Source: Alteromonas lipotrueae
Lineage (GTDB): Bacteria > Pseudomonadota > Gammaproteobacteria > Enterobacterales > Alteromonadaceae
Assembly: GCF_019249215.1 (NCBI RefSeq)
Contig: NZ_JAESDI010000007.1
Span: 62,001-126,000, forward strand
Length of the DNA: 64,000 nt
Direction: 5' to 3'
This document shows positions 45,726-54,608 of the stretch, in pieces. Numbering within the stretch: position 1 is the stretch's first letter; every line of letters starts with the position of its first letter. A model generated the notes under the pieces. That model made no database searches. It saw nothing but the letters and a program-made list of their open reading frames with translations, and was not told where the DNA came from. The translations under genes were made by a program, and so were the position numbers.

Positions 45726-45759
45726 TGATAACCCAGCGAAGCACTTCGCTGGGTTATCA
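45726..45759. repeat. Perfect 16-base-arm inverted repeat
   Basis: Arms TGATAACCCAGCGAAG and CTTCGCTGGGTTATCA around CA. As RNA it makes a very stable hairpin 65 bases past the haem oxygenase stop, but has no T-run on either strand. It may be a terminator-like, processing or REP-like element. Confidence 0.85.
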
Positions 45760-45824
45760 TTAATGGCAGGCTGTCTAGCACATGCGGCGATAAAAGAACA
45801 CGACGTTTCGATAGCGCGAATCTT

Positions 45825-46553
45825 TTAGCTCGCTTTGGGTATGTTCAATGCCGTGCGTGCATCGTTAGTCAGTTTGACAAGGGCTTTTCGAACATCGGTG
45901 GAAGTTTCACAAATGGATTCAAATGGAATGAACCAGGTCGCTTCCTCGCTACCACAATGCATACCTTCTGGAAAGGCACTGTGCATAATAGGATGCTCAA
46001 TATTCACCCCGATTTTATGCTGTAAAATTAACTGCATGGCATCTTGATGGTCTTCATTCATGTGAGTGATCATACCGTCTGGCGACTTATGCCACTCTTG
46101 CTCTTCAACCTGCCAGTACCCTTTATCGATCCAATGAATTTTCCCGAACCCGCCGATAAATCTCACACGCTCAGCGCGGATAACGTAAAAATTAAAGTCG
46201 TGGGTTTGCTCATAACCTTTAGCCTGTGGAAACAATCTTAGATATTGTGCTTTCACATCCTCTTTTTTAGCCAGTTCTGCGTTACCCATAATAGTCACTC
46301 GACCATTGGCTTGAGAGTCATCCTCACCAGCATCGAATATGGTCAAACTAACTTTATCATTCGCTTTAATATTACGAGTGTGCAGGGCAATATCACTAAT
46401 GTAGATAATGGCATCACCGGCAGGGGTAAGGTAATAGGGAACAACCGAGCCAAAAGGATACCCAGGCATTGAAGTGGAATGGGTTCCTAGCACACCACTG
46501 TGGTGAGTTCGGCTTAATTGTTTTGCTGAAAATGCAATATCTCGCATGCTCAT
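45825..46553 (-). CDS. hugZ: HugZ-family haem-degrading protein
   Basis: 242 residues. A split-barrel FMN/PNPOx-like domain at 1-150 (STHSTSMPGYPFGSVVPYYLTPAGDAIIYISDIALHTRNIKAN) and a C-terminal DUF2470-like region with GMITHMNEDHQDAMQLI, containing the histidine that ligates haem in HugZ/HutZ. It degrades imported haem to release iron. It is the last gene of the haem operon, 21 bases after the ATPase gene, preceded by AAGGAG. Confidence 0.9.
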   Translation of the reverse strand: MSMRDIAFSAKQLSRTHHSGVLGTHSTSMPGYPFGSVVPYYLTPAGDAIIYISDIALHTRNIKANDKVSLTIFDAGEDDSQANGRVTIMGNAELAKKEDVKAQYLRLFPQAKGYEQTHDFNFYVIRAERVRFIGGFGKIHWIDKGYWQVEEQEWHKSPDGMITHMNEDHQDAMQLILQHKIGVNIEHPIMHSAFPEGMHCGSEEATWFIPFESICETSTDVRKALVKLTNDARTALNIPKAS

Positions 46554-46574
46554 AAGAAACTCCTTCTGTTCAAA

Positions 46575-47393
46575 TTAATGCGTAACAAACACATCGTGCT
46601 CTTGGTTACGAATAAGGTTTAATTGGGTGTGATAGCAGCGTGCTAATGTGTCTATCGTTAGCGCATTTTCCGGCTTATCATCGGCTATACACCCCTGCTC
46701 AGCCAGTAAAATCATTCTGCTGCAATAGGGTGAAATTAAATTGAGATCGTGACTCACACAAACTATGCATAGCCCCTGGTTACTGAGACTGACCAATTGC
46801 TGCATCACCAACTTTTGATGGCGTAAGTCTAGTGCCGAGGTAGGCTCATCAAGCAACAACAACTTTCCCACTAAGCTGCTCTGTGGGTTTACTGGCAGTA
46901 ACTGCAATATTGCTTTGCTTAAAAATACCCTTTGTCGCTCTCCCCCTGACAAGGTTTGAATATTTCGTGACAACAAGTGAGTAATGTCAAACTGCTCAGC
47001 AATCTTGCCGATAATGTGATGTCGATTTTCAGGTGACTCAACAATGTGATGACGCGCTAACTGCAATATTTCATCGACCAAAAAGCCAAAAGGAGTTGAG
47101 GCACTTTGCGCCATGACTGCGCGATAGTCTGCAAGATTTCGCAAACCTATTTCACTTAGGGGCTCACCGTTAAACAAAAGCGCGCCTTTCTCAAGTGGCG
47201 CTAAGCCGCCTATCACAGTAAGCAGGGATGATTTCCCGCAGCCGTTTTCGCCCGCAAGGGCAATAAATTCACCCGCATTAAAGACAAGGTTGAGGTTGCA
47301 CAATAGCTGTCGTTTTCCCCTGATAACATCGACATTAATGAGGGTGAGTAGCGTTTCATGCGTCTGTGATTCAGTTTGGTTACAGCGAGCCAT
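46575..47393 (-). CDS. hmuV: Haemin ABC transporter ATP-binding protein
   Basis: 272 residues. Walker A GENGCGKSS (48-56), signature LSGGERQR, Walker B LLLDEPTSALD and the switch His in VSHDLN. The FecE/HmuV-like arrangement and position beside a BtuCD-type permease support haemin import. The start codon lies 14 bases inside the end of hmuU, indicating translational coupling. Confidence 0.95.
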   Translation of the reverse strand: MARCNQTESQTHETLLTLINVDVIRGKRQLLCNLNLVFNAGEFIALAGENGCGKSSLLTVIGGLAPLEKGALLFNGEPLSEIGLRNLADYRAVMAQSASTPFGFLVDEILQLARHHIVESPENRHHIIGKIAEQFDITHLLSRNIQTLSGGERQRVFLSKAILQLLPVNPQSSLVGKLLLLDEPTSALDLRHQKLVMQQLVSLSNQGLCIVCVSHDLNLISPYCSRMILLAEQGCIADDKPENALTIDTLARCYHTQLNLIRNQEHDVFVTH

Positions 47394-48633
47394 TAAATAC
47401 CCCTTTTTGTTGCCATAACAGATACAAGAAAAAAGGTGCTCCTATGGCGGATGTGACAATACCTATAGGGATTTCCATTGGAGTGAATAATGTACGAGAC
47501 AACGTATCGGCAACCGTCAACAACAGAGCCCCCATTAATGCACAAGCAGGAATGAGTACATTGTGATTAACGCCAAACAGTGTGCGACACATGTGCGGCA
47601 CAACTAAACCCACAAACCCAATAATGCCGCACAAAGCGGTTGCTAGGGCGACAGCAAATGCCACCAACCACAGTATAATTTGCTTATAACGCGCTACATT
47701 CAGCCCCATGTAAGCCGCCTCGTTTTCACCTAAGGCTAATAAATTAAGTGCATTTCGAGACACCATTAAGCCTGTAATAGCGATAACGCCGGCCGCCGCC
47801 ACCAGCGCGCATATTGTCCAGCTAGCGCCTGCTAAACTGCCCATTGTCCAATAGGTGATTTGGCGAAGTGCATCGTCGCTAGCCACATAGCTAATGGCGC
47901 CAATAATGGTGCCGGTGAACGCATTTATTGCTACCCCAGCAAGTATTAGCGTAGCCACCGATACACCTTGCGCACTATTAGCAAAACGTAACACGGTCCA
48001 CACGGACAATAACGCCCCGCCAAACGCCCAAAGTGCCACCCAAACAGAGGCAAGCGCGGGTACAAGTGGTGGCACGATAGCCATGCTGACTGCTGCTGCC
48101 GCTGCCGCGCCGCCGGCAATACCGATTAAACCTGGATCCGCCAATGGGTTTCTCACCAAGCCCTGCATAGCACAACCTGACACAGCCAATAGCGCGCCAA
48201 TAAATAGGGTCATAATAACCCGTGGTAGTCGCAGTTCAGTAAGCACATACCAGTGCGTGCTATTAAATGTTGTTGAAACGCCTAATGGCGTTGCCTGTCG
48301 ATTAGCGCCGCTTTCTTCAATCAACGCGCCTTGAGAGAAAAACTGCCCAGTTAGCTGAGAAAGTTCGTGCCACAAAAGCTCGCCCACGTTAATCGATAAA
48401 CTACCACTCACAACGCCTACGTAAACGCTTAACAGCAACATCGCACCGAGGAGTGCTAGACCATGTTGTTTACGCTTTGCCCTCGTTACAAGTAGGTTTA
48501 CTATGACTGCTGATGCATTATGTTTCTGCATCTTTTTTGACAGCGTGTTATTTGTCACCCGGGGCTTTGTCGGCGACGCTTTTGCCAGCGGTGAGCTAGT
48601 GGCAGAGTCGTGGGTTGAGGTAGACGCTGTCAC
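47380..48633 (-). CDS. hmuU: Haemin ABC transporter permease
   Basis: 417 residues, FecCD/BtuC family with about nine to ten membrane helices; LRLPRVIMTLFIGALLAVSGCAMQGLVRNPLADPGLIGI and the C-terminal FVGLVVPHMCRTLFGVNH are diagnostic. The N-terminus carries an unusual polar extension of about 55 residues (Ser/Thr/Lys-rich) before the first helix. The GTG start at 48633 overlaps the hmuT stop (GTGA) with AAGG six bases upstream, so the extension seems genuine. Confidence 0.94.
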   Translation of the reverse strand: MTASTSTHDSATSSPLAKASPTKPRVTNNTLSKKMQKHNASAVIVNLLVTRAKRKQHGLALLGAMLLLSVYVGVVSGSLSINVGELLWHELSQLTGQFFSQGALIEESGANRQATPLGVSTTFNSTHWYVLTELRLPRVIMTLFIGALLAVSGCAMQGLVRNPLADPGLIGIAGGAAAAAAVSMAIVPPLVPALASVWVALWAFGGALLSVWTVLRFANSAQGVSVATLILAGVAINAFTGTIIGAISYVASDDALRQITYWTMGSLAGASWTICALVAAAGVIAITGLMVSRNALNLLALGENEAAYMGLNVARYKQIILWLVAFAVALATALCGIIGFVGLVVPHMCRTLFGVNHNVLIPACALMGALLLTVADTLSRTLFTPMEIPIGIVTSAIGAPFFLYLLWQQKGVFNGSL

Positions 48634-49736
48634 TCGAACCTTCCCATACCCTGAGTTTCTGTCTTTGTGCTTTTATCTACGGCCGTACTTTCTTTAATAG
48701 GTCTTTTAACAATACTCTCTTGAATAGCCTGCTCTTGAATTGCGGTATTTGGCGCTTTTATAGATAAAGCACGTAACCCATGTTCAGCAACCGTTTTTAG
48801 CGCAATAGCAAAACGGGGGGACAGTCCTAACCCAATATTGCTATCCATTGCTTTGACTAAACAATGTTGACCTGCAAATGTTGCGGCAATCGCATGGTGT
48901 GAACACAGAGAATTCAGCGCACTCTCGCCATGCAGCATATGCCCTGCAGCAAACACAATATCAGGGTTACGGGTGAGTACCGACTCAGCATCCATTAACT
49001 TGTAGCCATTGAGATCGCTTGCAATATTGGTCATACCCAAGGTATCAAACAGTGCTTGCGGCACAGTATCGGCCCCTGCCACAGTAATGCCTCTATCATT
49101 ATTCGCAACCACGAAAAGTGCACTAATGGTGTTGGAATAATCTGTACTTCCGTAAGACGCTATTGCTTCAGAATATTGCACTCGCTGTGCGTCCACTTGA
49201 CGATGTAAGTCAGTAACAAGCTGCTTGGCTTTTTCCACCGCCGATACTCTGTGACCGATATCAAGAATCATCTTGTTTAAGCCGTCGAGGTCTTTCGAGA
49301 CATGATAAACGTGTACATCAACCCCTGCATTTGCCACCTGCTCTAACATGGGTTCGGGGCCTGTAGCACTTGCCCCCAATAGCAAAGAAGGCTGTTGAGC
49401 TAATACACCTTCGGTACTAAGTTGGCGAAAATAGCCTAGTTTTGGGACCTCAGTTGCCGCGGCGGGAAACATACTTGTGCTGTCTGTCGCCACCACCCAA
49501 TCACCCCGCCCTAGCGCATAAATGATTTCCGTTACACTGCCACCTGCAGCAATAATTCGGGGCGTTTCAGGTTGCTGATGGTTGTGAGCCATAGGTGCTG
49601 AGGAGGCTGTGAGTGCTGAGAACGTAGTGGCAGCATGAACGCTGCCACTACTTAAACACCAAAATACACTCATTACGCTTAGTACATATAGCATTTTTCT
49701 CGTGCTGAATAAGCTGGGCAATTTGGTTTTCGCCAT
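48630..49736 (-). CDS. hmuT: Periplasmic haemin-binding protein
   Basis: 368 residues. Export signal at the N-terminus (about 10-34, ending VHA), then a class III substrate-binding fold: PRIIAAGGSVTEIIYALGRGDWVVATDSTSMFP, LGYFRQLSTEGVLAQQPSLLLGAS, and the C-terminal domain. The first motif is as in HmuT/ShuT haem-binding proteins; the ligand Tyr in GYFRQLS is present. A C-terminal tail of about 45 hydrophilic residues (VKRPIKESTAVDKSTKTETQG) is longer than usual. Between HmuY-like and permease genes, with four-base overlap to hmuU. Confidence 0.93.
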   Translation of the reverse strand: MAKTKLPSLFSTRKMLYVLSVMSVFWCLSSGSVHAATTFSALTASSAPMAHNHQQPETPRIIAAGGSVTEIIYALGRGDWVVATDSTSMFPAAATEVPKLGYFRQLSTEGVLAQQPSLLLGASATGPEPMLEQVANAGVDVHVYHVSKDLDGLNKMILDIGHRVSAVEKAKQLVTDLHRQVDAQRVQYSEAIASYGSTDYSNTISALFVVANNDRGITVAGADTVPQALFDTLGMTNIASDLNGYKLMDAESVLTRNPDIVFAAGHMLHGESALNSLCSHHAIAATFAGQHCLVKAMDSNIGLGLSPRFAIALKTVAEHGLRALSIKAPNTAIQEQAIQESIVKRPIKESTAVDKSTKTETQGMGRFE

Positions 49737-49739
49737 TAC

Positions 49740-50894
49740 TTATTCCTCGGTAACGGGATCGGCGCGGAAACTGTATGCGCCTGATGTACCGTCTTCATCG
49801 TAGTAGCTAGTTATTTGGAATTTAAATACGCTGTCGCCCGCTTGAATAAGGTATACCCCAAACTGGGAATACAGTAAGTGACTTGTGCTGTCGTAGTAGT
49901 ACCAGTTGTTAGCCGTAAACGCATAGTCACTAACGGTTTCAGCACTGAAACCATAAAATGCAGCGGCTTCGGTATCTATTCCGGCATAGGTGTCAGCATC
50001 GGTACGAAGTACAGTAGCATCGTCGGCAATAGACAGGGTAAATTCACCCGCTTCATCAGCGCAAGGGATAGTGATATCCCATGCATCGGTTTCAGTCACC
50101 TCTTGCTGCACATCGAAATCGATGTAAATAGGCGCAGTACAGCCTACTGCATTAACACTTAGCGACACTTCTTCAGCAAACGTAGTTTGTCCATCGAGTA
50201 CACTTTGATGCATGACGCCCAATGTGATTTCACCAATACCGCGCCCTTCAGTCACAATGTCACTCACATGGAATTTGGTGTAGTTTTCATCGGATGACAC
50301 TACGTAGTAGATATCGCTAGCCGCGCTTACTACATGGGTTGTGGTGTCATAATTATAAAAGGTATCGCCAATAACGGCAGACTCAGCATCAGTAGAAAAT
50401 GCCTCTGCATCTGGCACGTCGCTCGTTGTCACCGCTAAATAATCATCAAGTTCGCTATCAGCGGTCGCATTTAGAAATAAATCTGCCACAGCTGCGCCAT
50501 TTTCGTCGTAGAAATCACTGTTGTTGGCAGTAAAGTAGACGCTTACCGGCGTCTCTTGTGCTGTGTTTAAAAATACCGAAGTGCGTTTAAAGCCTATATC
50601 CCAGGTGGTGTCGCTCGCGGCTTCTTCTTCAGTCAGGGTCACTTGGGTTTGTGTATCTAAATCAAAATAAACAGCAACAGGTTCAGATGTACTGCCTGTG
50701 CTATATGGCCCGTAAATTGTGGCCACTTCATTGCTGCTTTCACCTTCATCACCCGAGCTGTCATCTGCTTCCTCGTCACTGTCTTCACCGCTTTGGTCAG
50801 GCGTTTCAACGATTGGATCGCTACTATCAGAGCCACCACAGGCCACAAGCCCCAGAGACACAGCAAGTAATAATGCTAAGTATTTTTTATTCAT
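49740..50894 (-). CDS. HmuY-like haem-binding lipoprotein
   Basis: 384 residues. Lipoprotein signal with lipobox LVAC (Cys19) followed by an acidic linker (SDSSDPIVETPDQSGEDSDEEADDSSGDEGE). The mature part has the HmuY family pattern: PVAVYFDLDTQTQVTL ... TTWDIGFKRTSVFLN near the start, and paired Tyr-rich beta regions (TFYNYDTTTHVVSAASDIYYVV, NWYYYDSTSHLLYSQFGVYLIQAGDSVFKFQI). HmuY proteins, best known in Bacteroidetes, capture haem at the surface and pass it to a TonB-dependent receptor. It sits between that receptor gene and hmuT. About twice the length of classical HmuY, with two internal repeats. Confidence 0.8.
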   Translation of the reverse strand: MNKKYLALLLAVSLGLVACGGSDSSDPIVETPDQSGEDSDEEADDSSGDEGESSNEVATIYGPYSTGSTSEPVAVYFDLDTQTQVTLTEEEAASDTTWDIGFKRTSVFLNTAQETPVSVYFTANNSDFYDENGAAVADLFLNATADSELDDYLAVTTSDVPDAEAFSTDAESAVIGDTFYNYDTTTHVVSAASDIYYVVSSDENYTKFHVSDIVTEGRGIGEITLGVMHQSVLDGQTTFAEEVSLSVNAVGCTAPIYIDFDVQQEVTETDAWDITIPCADEAGEFTLSIADDATVLRTDADTYAGIDTEAAAFYGFSAETVSDYAFTANNWYYYDSTSHLLYSQFGVYLIQAGDSVFKFQITSYYDEDGTSGAYSFRADPVTEE

Positions 50895-51070
50895 GTGTTC
50901 TTTCCTTTTCTATATTGTGTGTTTAGCCGTTGGGATTAATTGAGTAAACGGCGCTATGATCTAATTCTGTTATTGTTTCTTATTGCTGGCTTTTTCTGTC
51001 TTTAGATATTGGTTCCTAAGTTCTCTATTTTTAAGTTTTTTGTTTTTAAGTACTGGATCTTTCCAGAGGG

Positions 51071-53011
51071 TTAGTATTGGTAACTCACGCCCAAATAAAC
51101 TCGGCGAGCTGAAATAGGCCGAGCATCAAAAGCCCCCACCGCGAGTGAATCTGGTGAGCGATGTTCATCGGTAAGGTTTTCAACCCCCAAACGGGTTTGC
51201 CAATGGCGAGAAAAGTCGTGCTGAACCACGGCATTTAAGGTGGTGTAGCTGTCTTTCACGGTAACGGTGTAACCAGAAGTTGGAGAGACGTCGTTTTCAT
51301 GCACGCCATACAGTTGAACGCTGGTATCACTTTTTTCAAATTGATAGGTCACTGAGGCTTTCACTAGATGAGTGGGTCGTTCAGGCAAACGCTCAGAATC
51401 ACCATCTACGGCATGCAAGTAGCTATAATTAAGTTGCCACTGCCAGTTATCGTTTTGCGCGCTTACGCTCAAATCAGCACCATAAAGCGTGGCTTCATCA
51501 AGGTTTTCGTACATAGAAATATCAAGACCTGCTTCTTGCGACGCTTCCACATCTACCGCGGTGGTAATAAAGTCTTCTGCTTCTGTGTAGTGAAAATCGA
51601 TATCGGCCTGATACCACCAGCGACTTTGTTTAGATGCTAATCGCGCATTCACCCCTACATTGGCACTTAGCGCAGTTTCCGGCACAAGGTCTTCATTGCC
51701 CAAAACCATGTAGCCTAAGTTACTGTGATCGAACACGTAGTAACGTTCTTTTAAATTAGGTACTCGATAACTAGTACCACCACCGCCACGCACTTGGAAT
51801 GTGGTTTCATCAAGTTTCCAGCTTTGACTACCACTAAGCTTTGCCGCCGTATGCCAACCAAAATCAGAATCATTTTGTACTCGAAGGCCCAGCAATGCTT
51901 GGGTGTCGTTTTGCTGCCAATTGGCTTGCAAGTAGGCTTCGGTACTTTCTCGGCTAACGTCGTCAACTTCTACCGTTCCCGTTGCCACATTTTGCTGATC
52001 TAAGTTATCAGCATGGGCTACCAATCCCCCTACCCACTCAACATCGCCCAAAGATAGAATTTTCTGCGCTTCAATTTCTGCTAATTGAATATCGGTTTGG
52101 CGCAGGCCGTTGGTGTTTCCGCTTTGTTCATCGTGAGACAAATAGCGCCCATTAATATGCCAATTCTGCTGTTGAGCAAATTTTACATCGTGCTGCCACT
52201 GGGTAACGCTAGACACATAGCTGATAATGCTGACTTGCCCTGGAATAGAGGACTGAGGTTTGTCTTTCTGTTCATCCAGCCATTGGCCTTTGTAACTAAA
52301 ATCAAGGTCTCTGATACCTGTTGATAAGGAAAACTGCACAAAGGATTTATCCACCGCACCACCATCCTGAGACACGGATTCTGGGTCATAATCGAAGCCG
52401 GGGTTCGTAATATGCTGTGCGGTCAATCCTAGCTGCCAGTGCTTTATCGCTTTAGCCGCACTAACCTTAGCCGTATGCCCTAGGGTATCGCCGTCGAGCC
52501 CATCACTGTAGTGAGAAAGTTCATAGTCGGCGGATAACTGTGCGCCTTCTGGCACATCAGTAATAATATTAATAACGCCTCCCATGGCCGAACTACCATA
52601 AAGAACCGATGCTGCGCCGCGTACAATTTCAATCTGTCGAATGTTGGCAACGCTAATTTGATCTAAATCGACCGAAGAGCCTGTAGGAGAAATAACTGGC
52701 TGTCCGTTAATTAACACCAAGACATGGTCGCCGTTAAACCCATTCAGCTGTACGTTGTAGCCGTCTTTTTGGCTGCGCCGAACTACCACACCGGGCATAA
52801 CTTCTAACACTTGCCTTAGCGTTCCCTTGCTAAGCCTGGAAATTTCCGCTTTATCTACCACATCGATTTTTACCGGTGATGCACCTAAAAGCTTGGGTGT
52901 ACGTGTTCCCGTAACGACTACGTGTTCAACCGGCGCCTTTACGTCAGCTAATGCAAGTGATGGCAATAGCGAGCCCGTTAACAACAAGGTAACCGTATAA
53001 AAATAAGTCAT
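51071..53011 (-). CDS. TonB-dependent haem receptor
   Basis: 646 residues. Signal peptide about 1-22 (ending SLALA), plug domain (about 30-150; PVKIDVVDKAEISRLSKGTLRQVLEVMPGVVVRR, IEIVRGAASVLYGSSAMGGVINIIT) and 22-strand barrel ending in aromatic SYQY. The mid-barrel segment YRVPNLKERYYVFDHSNLGYMVLGNEDLVPE contains the NPNL-like block of haem receptors. First gene of the operon, preceded by a Fur-box-like sequence about 20-50 bases before the start. TonB itself is not encoded here. Confidence 0.92.
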   Translation of the reverse strand: MTYFYTVTLLLTGSLLPSLALADVKAPVEHVVVTGTRTPKLLGASPVKIDVVDKAEISRLSKGTLRQVLEVMPGVVVRRSQKDGYNVQLNGFNGDHVLVLINGQPVISPTGSSVDLDQISVANIRQIEIVRGAASVLYGSSAMGGVINIITDVPEGAQLSADYELSHYSDGLDGDTLGHTAKVSAAKAIKHWQLGLTAQHITNPGFDYDPESVSQDGGAVDKSFVQFSLSTGIRDLDFSYKGQWLDEQKDKPQSSIPGQVSIISYVSSVTQWQHDVKFAQQQNWHINGRYLSHDEQSGNTNGLRQTDIQLAEIEAQKILSLGDVEWVGGLVAHADNLDQQNVATGTVEVDDVSRESTEAYLQANWQQNDTQALLGLRVQNDSDFGWHTAAKLSGSQSWKLDETTFQVRGGGGTSYRVPNLKERYYVFDHSNLGYMVLGNEDLVPETALSANVGVNARLASKQSRWWYQADIDFHYTEAEDFITTAVDVEASQEAGLDISMYENLDEATLYGADLSVSAQNDNWQWQLNYSYLHAVDGDSERLPERPTHLVKASVTYQFEKSDTSVQLYGVHENDVSPTSGYTVTVKDSYTTLNAVVQHDFSRHWQTRLGVENLTDEHRSPDSLAVGAFDARPISARRVYLGVSYQY

Positions 53012-53029
53012 TTAATTCAGCTCTTACCT

Positions 53030-53062
53030 GATAATGCAAATGATAACAATTTGCATTTGATC
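53030..53062. promoter_or_regulatory. Fur-box-like element upstream of the haem receptor
   Basis: GATAATGCAAATGATAACA continuing into ATTTGCATTTGATC: several overlapping GATAAT-type hexamers with a TGCAAAT/ATTTGCA palindrome (53035-53041 with 53049-53055). Position just before the receptor start codon fits iron-dependent repression by Fur. Confidence 0.75.
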
Positions 53063-53176
53063 TTATTTGTTTGAACAAAAAAAGCAAGCGCTAATGGAAA
53101 ATAATCTAAACGTTACGATGTCAAACTGTTAAAAAAGTGGGAAAAGACAGCAGGTATTTGTAATATTTAACTAAAA

Positions 53177-53192
53177 ATGTAAACGCATACAA
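53177..53192. promoter_or_regulatory. LacI-type operator, distal copy
   Basis: ATGTAAACGCATACAA, core TGTAAACGCATACA, 23 bases centre-to-centre from the stronger copy at 53200. About two helical turns, so two dimers could bind side by side. Confidence 0.65.
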
Positions 53193-53199
53193 TCAAACA

Positions 53200-53215
53200 A
53201 TGTAAGCGCTTGCAT
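53200..53215. promoter_or_regulatory. LacI-type operator, proximal copy
   Basis: ATGTAAGCGCTTGCAT, nearly identical to the site in front of the GH1 gene at 45663. It lies 135 bases before the FucP-like transporter start codon. Confidence 0.8.
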
Positions 53216-53349
53216 TTTCATTTTCGCACCCTATACTGACCAACAAAGTGTTAACAAATACCGAACTAATTCGTTAACGCAAAGTAACCAATAAGCCAAA
53301 TGCGAACACGAAATTCCGTCTACTAATAAGTGAGTTCAGGGCGTTACCT

Positions 53350-54594
53350 ATGAATCAAACAATAAAAACCACGGCCGGGTCGACAACCACCAGTCAACTT
53401 GCGCTAGCTACGCTAACATCGTTATTTTTCATGTGGGGTTTTATTACCGCACTTAATGACATTCTAATACCCCATTTGAAAGCCTTATTTTCGCTCTCTT
53501 ATACACAAGCTATGCTGGTGCAATCGTGCTTCTTTGGCGCCTACTTTCTTATTTCTATTCCAGCCGGAAAGTTAGTGAGTGCGACTGGGTATCAAAAAGG
53601 CATTGGTGTGGGGTTAATCACTGCTGCAGTGGGCTGTGTCTTGTTTATTCCTTCTGCGCTTTTCACTCAGTATTGGATGTTCTTAGGGGCATTGTTTGTA
53701 TTGGCTTCAGGTATCACTATTTTGCAAGTGGCTGCAAACCCCTTGGTAACCATTATGGGTAACCCAGATACCGCTTCTAGTCGACTCACCATGACCCAAG
53801 GGTTTAACTCGTTGGGTACTACAGTCGCGCCAATTATTGGTGGCATCGTATTATTTGGTGCCCATGAAGGAATGGAAAACGCAGCAGTAGATGCAAATGC
53901 GGTAGTCCTTCCCTATTTAACATTGGCCGCTGTATTAGTGGCCATGGCTGTGGTTATGGTTAAAGTGAAGCTTCCCTCACCCACGCATAGTGAAATGGAT
54001 GTCGCTACCACGACAGATACCGGTTTATTAAAACATCGCCACCTGTCATTGGGTGCGCTAGGTTTGTTTTTATACGTAGGCGCTGAAGTTGCGATTGGCA
54101 GCTTTTTAGTCAACTACTTTGGACTAGAAAGCATTAAAGGCATGAGCGAAAGCCAAGCATCTAAGTACATAGCCTATTATTGGGGTGGCGCTATGGTAGG
54201 GCGTTTCATTGGTGCTGCGGTAATGCAAAAAGTGGCCGCGGGAAAACTACTCGCTGTTAATTCATTTGCCTCATGTACACTCATTGTTGTGTCAGTATGC
54301 AGCAGCGGCAATATCGCCATGTGGTCAATTTTAGCAGTAGGTCTTTGCAACTCTATTATGTTCCCCACCATTTTCAGTCTTGCACTTAAAGGGCTAGGCC
54401 AAAAAACCGCACAAGCCTCTGGCATGTTGTGTTTAGCCATAGTGGGCGGCGCTATTGTGCCACTACTACAAGGTGTTATTGCTGACAACGCGGGTGTACA
54501 ACTTTCTTTCTTATTGCCGGTTATTTGCTATTTATATATTGCTTATTACGGGCTTCGTGGTGCTACCGTTAACTTGGCTGCTAGCCACAAATAA
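53350..54594 (+). CDS. MFS sugar transporter of the FucP/GluP family
   Basis: 414 residues with about twelve membrane helices. N-terminal block SLFFMWGFITALNDILIPHLKALFSLSY is the hallmark of the fucose/glucose-galactose permease family, followed by LVQSCFFGAYFLISIPAGKL. These are proton- or sodium-coupled monosaccharide importers, so glucose released by GH3 is the probable cargo. It lies 14 bases before the GH3 gene and behind two LacI operators. Confidence 0.93.
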   Translation: MNQTIKTTAGSTTTSQLALATLTSLFFMWGFITALNDILIPHLKALFSLSYTQAMLVQSCFFGAYFLISIPAGKLVSATGYQKGIGVGLITAAVGCVLFIPSALFTQYWMFLGALFVLASGITILQVAANPLVTIMGNPDTASSRLTMTQGFNSLGTTVAPIIGGIVLFGAHEGMENAAVDANAVVLPYLTLAAVLVAMAVVMVKVKLPSPTHSEMDVATTTDTGLLKHRHLSLGALGLFLYVGAEVAIGSFLVNYFGLESIKGMSESQASKYIAYYWGGAMVGRFIGAAVMQKVAAGKLLAVNSFASCTLIVVSVCSSGNIAMWSILAVGLCNSIMFPTIFSLALKGLGQKTAQASGMLCLAIVGGAIVPLLQGVIADNAGVQLSFLLPVICYLYIAYYGLRGATVNLAASHK

Positions 54595-54608
54595 ACAAGG
54601 GATTTGCT

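Larger units (their letters stand above)
45478..45824. other. Regulatory gap between GH1 gene and haem operon end
   Basis: 347 bases. It contains the GH1 upstream region with a LacI-type operator (45663-45678) and a long perfect inverted repeat (45726-45759), listed separately. A second, degenerate operator-like TGTAAGGTGCTCTA is near 45600. No credible gene: a short frame from a TTG at 45622 lacks a ribosome site. Confidence 0.75.
53012..53349. other. Divergent regulatory region, haem operon versus sugar genes
   Basis: 338 bases between the minus-strand haem receptor and the plus-strand sugar transporter. It carries a Fur-box-like element (53030-53062) and two LacI-type operators (53177-53192, 53200-53215). 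No ORF with a ribosome site. Confidence 0.8.

Noticed and set aside
45622-45828. 68-codon plus-strand frame from a TTG next to the haem operon
   Set aside because: No ribosome site, runs through the long inverted repeat and into the end of hugZ; better explained as regulatory DNA.
47894-48334. 146-codon frame opposite hmuU
   Set aside because: Alanine/proline/threonine-rich translation typical of the reverse of membrane-helix codons.
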